A stretch of DNA of 14,090 nucleotides from Sulfuricurvum sp. (GTDB lineage Bacteria; Campylobacterota; Campylobacteria; Campylobacterales; Sulfurimonadaceae): the NCBI GenBank assembly GCA_030679635.1, contig JAUXSZ010000119.1:1-14090 (forward strand), in the 5' to 3' direction. Each line of letters begins with the position of its first letter. Within the stretch, counting starts at the first letter, position 1. Made by a program: the position numbers and the translations under genes. This document shows positions 1 to 6,064 of this stretch, in pieces. The notes under the pieces are model-generated. The model saw only the letters and a list, made by a program, of their open reading frames with translations, had not been told where the DNA came from and made no database searches.

Positions 1-204
1 GGCGGGACGACTCCGAGCGGATTTTTATCAAGCAGCGGGATTAAAGAAGAGAATGGAATCCCCGTGCACGATAAGCATTATCAAACCAATGTTCCAGGTT
101 TGTTTGTCGCCGGTGATATCACCCAAGAATCAGGCGGATCGATCGCTCTGGGGTTGAATCACGGTTATGCTATTGCTACGTATATTAGGTCTCTTTCAAA
201 ATAG
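1..204 (+). CDS. Thioredoxin-reductase-like FAD/NAD(P) oxidoreductase, C-terminal 67 residues
   Basis: Only the 3' end is in the window; the frame is open from base 1 to a TAG at 202-204. The visible peptide has the family's late FAD-binding motif, VPGLFVAGDIT, followed by GGSIALGLNHGYAIATYI, which packs on the flavin in low-molecular-weight thioredoxin-reductase-like flavoproteins. The GGSIA-LNH variant, rather than the QIVTAAGDGA form of classical TrxB, points to a YpdA-like or other TrxB-related reductase rather than canonical TrxB. The upstream CxxC redox site, if any, lies outside the window, so substrate and partner cannot be judged. The last 20 bp overlap the 3' end of the convergent small gene on the minus strand. 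Confidence 0.8.
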   Translation, partial: GGTTPSGFLSSSGIKEENGIPVHDKHYQTNVPGLFVAGDITQESGGSIALGLNHGYAIATYIRSLSK

Positions 205-541
205 GGTCATCTCTATGACTGATAGGGCCATCTGCCGTAAAAAGGGTTAACTCAATGACGGCATGGAGATATTCAGAGGTTGAAATAGGGAGAAAAGAGG
301 GGTCTTCAAATGCGGCCCGTTTCGCATTTCGGATAATCTCTTCTAGCAGTGAGCGCTCTGCTCCTTCGGACCGGGAAGATCCTCTGGCTTTTCCGTTGAG
401 ATAGAGGGTGACTTGTGTCGCTACAATTTGCTCTAAAAGGGGGTAGGTTTCGAGCAATTCGATACGCTTTATCGTTTCTTGGGCTTGCAGTACCTCTTCA
501 ATAGAGCTTCTGGCGATGTTGAGTAAAACCGATTGGGACAT
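185..541 (-). CDS. Small AMMECR1-domain-like protein (118 aa)
   Basis: The pattern follows the N-terminal and central part of the AMMECR1 fold: an N-terminal helix, ATQVTLYLNGKARG (residues 41-54, matching the ATFVTLxxxGxLRGC strand pair), then NAKRAAFEDPSF (72-83, matching NAxxAAFxDPRF) and a YLHAVIELTLFT strand. At 118 residues it is much shorter than typical AMMECR1 proteins. The hallmark LRGCIG is RGSSRS here, so the conserved Cys is a Ser. The family's biochemical role is not firmly known, and I infer none. The ATG at 539-541 is well supported by an AAGGAGGT Shine-Dalgarno five bases upstream. It lies 48 bp downstream of bioB on the same strand, with its own -10-like element, so it may be transcribed both from the topA operon and separately. 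Its stop overlaps the convergent flavoprotein gene. Confidence 0.62.
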   Translation of the reverse strand: MSQSVLLNIARSSIEEVLQAQETIKRIELLETYPLLEQIVATQVTLYLNGKARGSSRSEGAERSLLEEIIRNAKRAAFEDPSFLPISTSEYLHAVIELTLFTADGPISHRDDPILKET

Positions 542-546
542 TCAAC

Positions 547-579
547 ACCTCCTTTTTTGTACAGTGAAATATTATAACA
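547..579 (-). promoter_or_regulatory. Extended -10 promoter element and strong Shine-Dalgarno for the AMMECR1-like gene
   Basis: On the minus strand, TGTTATAAT (571-579) is a consensus extended -10. No clear TTGACA lies upstream, which is usual for Campylobacterota sigma-70 promoters. Initiation would fall near 564, giving a leader of about 22 bases that contains AAGGAGGT (547-554), five bases before the ATG. The promoter call is an inference from sequence; the ribosome binding site is clear. Confidence 0.55.
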
Positions 580-589
580 CAGAGTGAAA

Positions 590-1441
590 CTATTTATCCT
601 CAGGAGTGAGGGCAACCATGAGCCCTAATTTTTGGAGCATTTGCAGATCCGTATGGGCATCACGTCCGGCAGTGGTAAGATAATTTCCCAATACGATGCT
701 GTTAGCCCCCGCTTCAAAAATTTCGTGTTGACGCTCTTTGAACGTAATCTCACGTCCCCCTGCAATCATAATTCGATCGGCGTTGGACAATATGGCACGG
801 GAAAGTTTGATGAGTTCAAGCGATTCGTCTACCGTTAAAGGGCTTGGGTTGAGGGGAAGAGCAGGGTTATGGTGATAAAAATTCAGCGGGACGGAAACGG
901 GATTGAGCTCTTTGAGCGAGTGGAGCATGCTGAGACGATCCTCCTGCGTCTCTCCCATTCCGAAAATTCCGCCGCTTATGAGTTTCAGTCCCACACTGTT
1001 GACATTTTCACACGTCTCATACCGTTCGTCCCACGGATGAGTCGTGCAGACTTCAGGATAGAATGCACGGCTGGTTTCGAGGTTGTGATTGTAGGCGCTT
1101 ATGCCGGAGTGCTTGAGCTCAATGAGCTGTTCGATCGATGCGGTACCGTTACAGGCGATGAGACGCAGCCGCGGAACTTCGCGTTTGAGGGTGGTGGCCA
1201 CGTTGCAGACAAATTCGAGGGTTTTATCATCCAGCCCTTTTTGTGCCGTTACGAGACAAAAACCAAGCGCTCCAAGAGATTCGAGCTTACGCGCTTCCTC
1301 CAATATCTGATCCATCGGTTTTTGTTTGTACCGCTCGATGTCGGCTTTATATTTGACACTTTGGGAGCAAAATTTACAATCTTCGTTGCATGTTCCGCTA
1401 TTAATGTTACAGATGGAGCATAAAAAAATCTTTTGGGTCAT
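590..1441 (-). CDS. bioB: Biotin synthase BioB
   Basis: This is a radical SAM enzyme that inserts sulfur into dethiobiotin, the last step of biotin synthesis in the cytosol. The radical SAM cluster motif is C18-x3-C22-x2-C25 (GTCNEDCKFCSQS). Other family landmarks are FCLVTA (C62), LIACNG (C97), YNHNLETS (117-124), SGGIFGMGE (156-164), R223 in DRIMIAGGRE, and a GANSIVLGNYLTT segment. The length of 283 residues matches the short Helicobacter-type BioB rather than the 346-residue E. coli form. Of the four E. coli [2Fe-2S] ligands, C62, C97 and R223 align with C97, C128 and R260. The position of E. coli C188 is Ile155 (codon ATA at 977-979). The ATG overlaps the stop of the upstream phosphoesterase gene as ATGA, so translation is probably coupled and bioB is transcribed with topA. 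Confidence 0.95.
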   Translation of the reverse strand: MTQKIFLCSICNINSGTCNEDCKFCSQSVKYKADIERYKQKPMDQILEEARKLESLGALGFCLVTAQKGLDDKTLEFVCNVATTLKREVPRLRLIACNGTASIEQLIELKHSGISAYNHNLETSRAFYPEVCTTHPWDERYETCENVNSVGLKLISGGIFGMGETQEDRLSMLHSLKELNPVSVPLNFYHHNPALPLNPSPLTVDESLELIKLSRAILSNADRIMIAGGREITFKERQHEIFEAGANSIVLGNYLTTAGRDAHTDLQMLQKLGLMVALTPEDK

Positions 1442-1959
1442 TGTTTGGATCTTTCAAAGGTGTAGTGTTGTTCTTCAAACTCTTCATCACCGACCGCACG
1501 TGAATACTGTGTGACTAGAAAAGTGCTTTTTGTAATCTCGAGCATTGCACACGTTGAAAAAGGTTTATCGCGTGCGCATGCTTCTCCAGGGTTAAGAAAA
1601 AGGGTTTTGTTTTTAAAATCACATTCAAAGATATGGGTGTGTCCGAAGATAACCACTTCCGTATCGGCATTCATGTAAAAAGGGAGATGCATCAGTTTAC
1701 ACTCGGTATCGGCAAGTTTGAAATAGTGAGGCTCTTGAACGAGGTTGTATTTGTCGTGATATTCATGCAAATGGGCATCATTATTGCCGTAGACGGCCAT
1801 ATAGCGTAGACCGCTAGTTTTTAGTTGTTCTAACATTTCAGGTTTAACGATGTCCCCTGCATGGATCAAAAATTCGGCTCCACAAGTCTTGAGGTGATTG
1901 ATGGCTCGCTGTGATCGCCCCTTTTTCGTATGGGTATCGGACAAAAGGCCGATTTTCAT
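1438..1959 (-). CDS. YfcE/MJ0936-type metallophosphoesterase
   Basis: A 173-residue calcineurin-like phosphoesterase. The di-metal ligands are visible in order: D8-x-H10 (SDTH), D36 in HAGD, GNND (58-61), H91 in LMHLP, and GHTH (106-109). The size and the motif set match the YfcE/MJ0936 family of small cytosolic phosphodiesterases. Members hydrolyse model phosphodiesters in vitro, but physiological substrates are generally unknown and none is assigned here. In most relatives the fourth motif reads HG; here it is HLP. The gene overlaps both neighbours by four bases (ATGA with topA upstream and with bioB downstream), so it sits inside one translationally coupled operon. Confidence 0.88.
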   Translation of the reverse strand: MKIGLLSDTHTKKGRSQRAINHLKTCGAEFLIHAGDIVKPEMLEQLKTSGLRYMAVYGNNDAHLHEYHDKYNLVQEPHYFKLADTECKLMHLPFYMNADTEVVIFGHTHIFECDFKNKTLFLNPGEACARDKPFSTCAMLEITKSTFLVTQYSRAVGDEEFEEQHYTFERSKQ

Positions 1960-4199
1960 TCACTGGTCTCGCTTGGTGTTTCACTTGCTGTCTCATTGGG
2001 GGTTCGGTTTTTGCATTTGGTGCACTCGTACACCTCTTTGTTTCGATACGTTCTAGGCGCTAATGCTCCGCCGCACCCCTCAACCTCACATTTGTGTTCG
2101 CTTGGCTCGAATTTGGAGATAAATTTACATTTCGGATACTCTTCGCATCCCCAAAACGCACCGCGGCGTGACTGTCTCCAGAGGAGTTTTCCGCCGCAAT
2201 CGGGACACGGAACGGTAGAGAATTTAATCTCTTGATTGAGCGTTTTCGTGTTTTTGCACTCGGGATAGGCGCTGCAGGCGAGAAACTGGCCGTTGCGGCC
2301 GCTTTTAACGACCATGGCGCTTCCGCATTTGTCACACACCTCTTCGCTTTGCTCATCCGGATTGGCAGAATCCTCTTTTTTATTATCTTCGGTTTGCTCG
2401 GTGTATTTGCACTTCGGGAAACCGCTGCAGGCGATAAACTCTCCAAAACGACCGGATCGTAGGAGTAACTCGCTTCCGCACTGTGGGCAGTTTCTCCCCA
2501 ACGGTGTAGCGATTTTCAGACTGACGATGTCGGCTTTTCCGGCATTAATCTTTTCGATAAAAGGGTGGTAGAAATCAAGCAAAATCTTGTGCCATGAGGT
2601 CCCCTTCTCGCTGATTTCATCGAGGGTCTCTTCCATGTTGGCGGTGAATGAGGCATCAACGATCTCATCAAAATGTTTTTCCAGCAATTCGGTGACGGTG
2701 AAGGCGATCTCCGTCGGGATGATTTGCCGTTTTTCGATTTCGATGTAATTGCGCGCTTGGAGCGTCGAGATCGTAGGGGCATACGTTGATGGACGACCGA
2801 TCCCCTCCGCTTCGAGCTGTTTAATCAAACTGGCTTCCGAGAAGTGCGATGGCGGCTCAGTGAAATGCTGTTCAGGAGAGATGCTTTGGATATCGATGGT
2901 GTCGCCCGTATTTAATGAAGGGAGCAATTTGTCTTTATCATCGCTTCCCGTAACACGGTAGAATCCGTCAAACAAGAGTCTTCTCCCCGTCGCTCGATAT
3001 TCTGCCCTCGGGCTTTGGAAGGTGATGCTTTGTTGCTCAAATCGCGCATCGTTCATCTGGCACGCTAAGAAGCGATTGTAGATGAGGCGGTAGAGTTTGA
3101 TCTCATCGGGCTTTAAAAAGGTCGCGGCGATTTCTGGGGTAAACTCCAGCATCGTAGGACGGATCGCTTCGTGCGCTTCCTGTGCCCCTTTGGATTTTTT
3201 CAAATAGACTTTTGGCTCGTCAGGGAGGTATGCCTTACCGTAACGGGTCAGGATCGCTTCACGTGCTGCTTCTACGGCTTCGGCAGCGAGGTTGAGGGAA
3301 TCGGTACGCATGTAGGTAATAACTCCCGATGTCCCCTCAGGTGTCTTGACCCCTTCATAAAGCGCTTGTGCAACCATCATCGTCTTTTTCGGAGAGAATC
3401 CGAGCTGGGATGAGGCGGTTTGCTGAATCGTGGAGGTCATAAAGGGGGGAGGAGTGGAGGATTTGCGCTCTTTGGTCTCGATTTTGCCTACAGTGAACGA
3501 TTCCCCTTTGATAAGAGCAACAATCCGTGCCGCTTCTTGGGCGGTCGTAATCGTCATTTTATCGATCTTTTGCCCCTCTAGGAGATTGAGAGTCGCTTCA
3601 ATCTCTGGTTTGAAGAGGGTGTCGATGGTCCAGTACTCTTCGGGGATAAAGGCACGGATTTCTCGCTCACGGTCAATGATGATTTTAAGCGTAGAGGACT
3701 GAACACGTCCTGCTGATAGCCCTTTTTGTATTTTGGACGCCAGAAGCGGTGAAAGTTTGTACCCCACGATACGGTCGAGCAAACGGCGTGCTTGTTGCGC
3801 GTTAACACGGTCCATATCGATAGCTCTAGGGCTCTCGAGTGCATGGATGATCGCATTCTTAGTGATCTCATGAAACACGATACGAGGGAGCGACTCAGGA
3901 TCTTTTTTGATCGCATGGGCGATGTGCCAGCCGATCGCTTCTCCCTCGCGGTCTTCGTCGGTCGCGATGTAGATCGTATCGGCTTTTTTTGCCAACTCCT
4001 GGATCTGCTTGACCGTTGCGGTGCTGTCCTCGCTGATGCGGTATTCGGGGATAATCGTCTCATTATCGATTTTAATCCCGAAACGGTTTTTAGGAAGATC
4101 CCGGATGTGCCCTTTGGACGCGATGACTTCGTACTCTTTGGAGAGAAAGTTTTTAATGGTCTTGGCTTTGGCCGGAGACTCTACAATAATCAATTTCAA
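1956..4199 (-). CDS. topA: DNA topoisomerase I (TopA), TTG start
   Basis: A type IA topoisomerase that relaxes negative supercoils through a 5'-phosphotyrosine intermediate. The protein opens with the family N-terminus LIIVESPAKAKTI. The TOPRIM acidic motif is DEDREGE (81-87), and the active-site tyrosine is Y296 in ITYMRTDS. ARRLLDRIVGYKLSPLL (137-153) and LSAGRVQS (161-168) are also typical. The C-terminus has four Cys4 zinc ribbons: C571/574/591/597, C622/625/642/648, C665/668/685/691 and a divergent C704/709/726/729. The start is taken as TTG (4197-4199), giving 747 residues. It places the conserved N-terminus at residue 2 and has AGGA nine bases upstream; the ATG 57 bases further up would add 19 unconserved residues. 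It is the first gene of a minus-strand operon with the phosphoesterase and bioB, and is divergent from flagellin. Confidence 0.96.
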   Translation of the reverse strand: MKLIIVESPAKAKTIKNFLSKEYEVIASKGHIRDLPKNRFGIKIDNETIIPEYRISEDSTATVKQIQELAKKADTIYIATDEDREGEAIGWHIAHAIKKDPESLPRIVFHEITKNAIIHALESPRAIDMDRVNAQQARRLLDRIVGYKLSPLLASKIQKGLSAGRVQSSTLKIIIDREREIRAFIPEEYWTIDTLFKPEIEATLNLLEGQKIDKMTITTAQEAARIVALIKGESFTVGKIETKERKSSTPPPFMTSTIQQTASSQLGFSPKKTMMVAQALYEGVKTPEGTSGVITYMRTDSLNLAAEAVEAAREAILTRYGKAYLPDEPKVYLKKSKGAQEAHEAIRPTMLEFTPEIAATFLKPDEIKLYRLIYNRFLACQMNDARFEQQSITFQSPRAEYRATGRRLLFDGFYRVTGSDDKDKLLPSLNTGDTIDIQSISPEQHFTEPPSHFSEASLIKQLEAEGIGRPSTYAPTISTLQARNYIEIEKRQIIPTEIAFTVTELLEKHFDEIVDASFTANMEETLDEISEKGTSWHKILLDFYHPFIEKINAGKADIVSLKIATPLGRNCPQCGSELLLRSGRFGEFIACSGFPKCKYTEQTEDNKKEDSANPDEQSEEVCDKCGSAMVVKSGRNGQFLACSAYPECKNTKTLNQEIKFSTVPCPDCGGKLLWRQSRRGAFWGCEEYPKCKFISKFEPSEHKCEVEGCGGALAPRTYRNKEVYECTKCKNRTPNETASETPSETSE

Positions 4200-4234
4200 T
4201 GTGCTGTATCCTATATATATGGATGAATACCGAA

Positions 4235-4243
4235 AGTGTAACA
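4235..4243 (-). promoter_or_regulatory. Candidate topA promoter (extended -10)
   Basis: On the minus strand TGTTACACT matches an extended -10 (TGnTAnAnT), preceded by a T-rich ATATTTTTTG stretch. No good -35 is present at 17 bp spacing, as is common in Campylobacterota. Initiation near 4228 would leave a leader of about 29 bases with AGGA at 4209-4212 before the TTG start. This is inference from sequence. Confidence 0.5.
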
Positions 4244-4262
4244 AAAAATATTTCAAATCCGC

Positions 4263-4289
4263 TAAAGTTTTTTTTTATCCTTCCGATAT
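4263..4289 (+). promoter_or_regulatory. Sigma-28 (FliA) flagellin promoter
   Basis: TAAAGTTT (4263-4270), 11 bases, then TCCGATAT (4282-4289). This matches the FliA consensus TAAAGTTT-N11-GCCGATAA in both boxes and in exact spacing. Sigma-28 drives late flagellar genes once the hook is finished and FlgM is exported. Initiation is expected around 4295-4297, about 60 bases before the flagellin ATG. A run of nine T (4268-4276) spans the end of the -35 box and the spacer. Confidence 0.9.
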
Positions 4290-4298
4290 AGTCTGTAA

Positions 4299-4312
4299 CA
4301 GCAAGGATGCTG
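4299..4312 (+). promoter_or_regulatory. CsrA-type binding hairpin in the flagellin leader
   Basis: CAGCA / AGGA / TGCTG forms a perfect five-base-pair stem that presents AGGA in a tetraloop. The sequence across stem top and loop, CAAGGATG, equals the core of the CsrA consensus (CARGGAUG). It lies a few bases from the predicted sigma-28 transcript 5' end. A second AAGGA (4345-4349) is the ribosome binding site, 42 bases downstream, within reach of both faces of one CsrA dimer. In Campylobacter jejuni flaA and Bacillus hag, CsrA represses flagellin translation in this way and is antagonised by FliW. That this site works so here is inference. Confidence 0.6.
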
Positions 4313-4322
4313 AAATAAACTT

Positions 4323-4349
4323 AGAGCGAAAGCTCTTGCAATAAAAGGA
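4323..4349 (+). promoter_or_regulatory. GAAA-tetraloop stem and Shine-Dalgarno before flagellin
   Basis: AGAGC-GAAA-GCTCT (4323-4336) is a short perfect stem closed by a GNRA tetraloop. Eight bases after it comes AAGGA (4345-4349), six bases before the ATG. The stem may hold the leader in an open form or separate the two GGA sites; no function is shown by sequence alone. Confidence 0.5.
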
Positions 4350-4355
4350 TTTATC

Positions 4356-5828
4356 ATGGGTTTCAGAATTAACACAAATATCGGTGCAATGAATGCACAC
4401 ATGTCAGCTACTATGAACAATAGAGAGCTTGATACTTCACTTTCACGATTGAGCTCAGGCTTACGTATTAATAAAGCAGCAGATGATGCTTCAGGAATGG
4501 CGATTGCCGATTCACTACGTGCACAGTCAAAAGGTCTTGGCCAAGCGATTTCAAACGCAAATGACGGTATCGCAGTGGCTCAAACAGCGGATGGTGCTCT
4601 CGATGAGTACAGTAACATTCTTCAAACAGTACGTACCAAAGCGATTCAAGCGTCATCAGACGGACAAAGTGCGGATTCACGTGGAGCGATTCAGCGTGAC
4701 ATCAGTAAATTGTTGGAAGAGGCACAAAATATTGCTTCTAGTACCTCGTTTAACGGTCAAAAATTGTTGGATGGTTCATTTACCAATAAATCGTTTCAGA
4801 TCGGTGCGTATGCAAATGAAACGGTTGGTATGTCCATTGACAGTGCCCGTACAACAACGCTTGGGATGTTTGCCCTTAAAGTAGGAACAGAAGCAACTAC
4901 TACTGCCTTTGGTGCAGCGGACTTTACAATCAATGGTCTAGCAACAGGTGCATCGGTTGCCGGAAGTACGACCGATAATATTAATGCGCTTGCTCAAACG
5001 GCGGGTTCAGCGGTTCAAAAAGCGGCAGCGATCAATGGTATCACAAGTTCGACGGGAGTTACCGCGACAGCAACTACAAATGTAACGGGCGCTCTTGCGG
5101 TAGCCGGTGGCTCAATCGCTGCGTCAACCGTATTTATTAATGGCGTCGATTTGGGTGCGGTTGATTTTAGTGCGAACGATTCAACAGGTACCTTGGCTGC
5201 AGCGTTTAACCGTATTTCAGATCAGACAGGGGTTACTGCTAAAGTTATATCTGGCGGAAAACTGGAGCTGAGCTCGGCAGACGGTTATAATGTTGAGCTT
5301 TCTACTACTGCAGGGGGTGGTACTGTTGCTCTAGCAGCTGATACTGCTAAAATGTTCGGTGCGGGAAGTACAGTAACTGTCAACGGTGCTGCTGCTGGAG
5401 CCCTAACGGTAACTGAGGAGGGCAAAATCACGCTCGAGTCGGATAATGCGATTACTATCGCTGGCGGCTCTGAAGCTAATGGTGGTTTTACCTCTGGGAC
5501 GTATTCGGTTGGCAACGCGATTTCGACAGCCGATGTTACAACGTACAGTGCAGCACAGTTAACGATCAAAAAAGCGGACCATGCATTGAAACAAATTGAT
5601 ACGATCCGTTCAAACATCGGTTCGGTTCAAAATCAGCTTGAGTCTACGATTCGTAATATCTCGGTGACTCAGGTCAACGTCTCGTCTGCTGAATCTCAGA
5701 TTCGTGATGTCGATTTCGCGTCAGAGTCTGCAAGTTTCAGTAAGCGTAATATCCTCTCTCAGTCAGGTTCATATGCCATGAGTCAGGCGAATGCGGTTCA
5801 ACAAAACGTATTGAGATTGTTACAATAG
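4356..5828 (+). CDS. flaA: Flagellin, major filament subunit
   Basis: A 490-residue flagellin exported by the flagellar type III system and polymerised into the filament. The N-terminal D0/D1 region (about 1-165) carries INTNIGAMNAH, LSSGLRINKAADDASGMAI and SFNGQKLLDG. The C-terminal D1/D0 region (about 395-490) ends in the hydrophobic NVLRLLQ export/assembly helix. The variable middle (about 170-395) is rich in Ala, Thr, Gly and Ser and nearly free of Cys and Trp. It includes two flagellin-IN-like units: TINGLATG (191-198) and FINGVDLG (260-267), the latter followed by TGVTAKV...GKLELSSADG. In the TLR5 contact region, residues aligning with Salmonella R90, L94 and E114 are Thr91, Lys95 and Asp115. 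The gene is monocistronic, with a sigma-28 promoter in front and a terminator behind. The many exposed Ser/Thr and the adjacent glycosylation genes suggest O-glycosylation (inference). The symbol follows Campylobacter usage for the sigma-28-driven flagellin. Confidence 0.97.
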   Translation: MGFRINTNIGAMNAHMSATMNNRELDTSLSRLSSGLRINKAADDASGMAIADSLRAQSKGLGQAISNANDGIAVAQTADGALDEYSNILQTVRTKAIQASSDGQSADSRGAIQRDISKLLEEAQNIASSTSFNGQKLLDGSFTNKSFQIGAYANETVGMSIDSARTTTLGMFALKVGTEATTTAFGAADFTINGLATGASVAGSTTDNINALAQTAGSAVQKAAAINGITSSTGVTATATTNVTGALAVAGGSIAASTVFINGVDLGAVDFSANDSTGTLAAAFNRISDQTGVTAKVISGGKLELSSADGYNVELSTTAGGGTVALAADTAKMFGAGSTVTVNGAAAGALTVTEEGKITLESDNAITIAGGSEANGGFTSGTYSVGNAISTADVTTYSAAQLTIKKADHALKQIDTIRSNIGSVQNQLESTIRNISVTQVNVSSAESQIRDVDFASESASFSKRNILSQSGSYAMSQANAVQQNVLRLLQ

Positions 5829-5844
5829 TAACCATCTCGAATAG

Positions 5845-5903
5845 CAACCTTCGGGTTGTGTAAACCGTTTCTGTGGAAACGTTCTAAGATTACTTTAGTA
5901 GTC
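5845..5903 (+). other. Three tandem stem-loops in the flagellin 3' UTR
   Basis: CAACC-TTCG-GGTTG (5846-5859, extendable by a G-U pair) is a cUUCGg tetraloop hairpin. CGTTTC-TGTG-GAAACG (5867-5882) is a perfect six-pair stem. GATTAC-TTTA-GTAGTC (5888-5903, one G-U pair) is followed by TTTTTCTTCTTC and could itself terminate weakly. They sit between the flagellin stop and the main terminator. Such stable 3' structures often protect abundant mRNAs from exonucleases; that role here is inferred. Confidence 0.6.
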
Positions 5904-5915
5904 TTTTTCTTCTTC

Positions 5916-5945
5916 GATGCCCGCACACCCTGCGGGCATCTTTTC
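5916..5945 (+). terminator. Rho-independent terminator of flagellin
   Basis: A GC-rich perfect stem of ten pairs, GATGCCCGCA / TGCGGGCATC, with loop CACCC (5926-5930), is followed directly by TTTTCC and a T/C-rich stretch. It is the strongest hairpin in the region and isolates flagellin from the downstream glycan genes. The remaining 5946-6064 holds no gene that I can see; it is T-rich and probably carries the next promoter. Confidence 0.85.
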
Positions 5946-5971
5946 CTCTTGTAACGTCTTCTTTTTAATCA

Positions 5972-5997
5972 TTTTTTTGTGTTTTTTTGGCTACACT
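5972..5997 (+). promoter_or_regulatory. Possible promoter of the glycosyltransferase operon
   Basis: Two runs of seven T (5972-5978 and 5982-5988) precede GGCTACACT, whose TACACT (5992-5997) resembles the -10 proposed for topA. Phased T-tracts upstream of the -10 replace the -35 box in many Campylobacterota promoters. No sigma-54 (GG-N10-GC) or sigma-28 element was seen here. The leader would be about 60 bases; the nearest purine-rich ribosome site, GAAGGG (6045-6050), is 14 bases from the ATG, which is long. Confidence 0.35.
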
Positions 5998-6064
5998 ATT
6001 TAATCTTTAAAATGGCTAGAATTACCTTAGAAAATTCCAAGAGTGAAGGGTTTATATCCACCAA

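Noticed and set aside
869..1423. 184-codon plus-strand open frame opposite bioB
   Set aside because: It lies wholly antisense to a well supported gene, has no recognisable domain, and is explained by codon bias of bioB.
3578..4063. 161-codon minus-strand frame inside topA, rich in Arg and Ser
   Set aside because: It is an out-of-frame shadow of topA with biased composition and no motif.
4200..4256. ATG start at 4254-4256 extending TopA by 19 residues
   Set aside because: The extension is not TopA-like. TTG at 4197-4199 has AGGA nine bases upstream and gives the conserved LIIVESPAKAKTI N-terminus.
5888..5912. Third 3' UTR hairpin as the main flagellin terminator
   Set aside because: The six-pair stem includes a G-U pair and little GC; the ten-pair hairpin at 5916-5940 is far stronger.
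5946..6064. Sigma-54 or sigma-28 promoter before the glycosyltransferase gene
   Set aside because: I found no GG-N10-GC pair and no TAAA-N-CGATA; only a weak -10-like TACACT after T-tracts is present.
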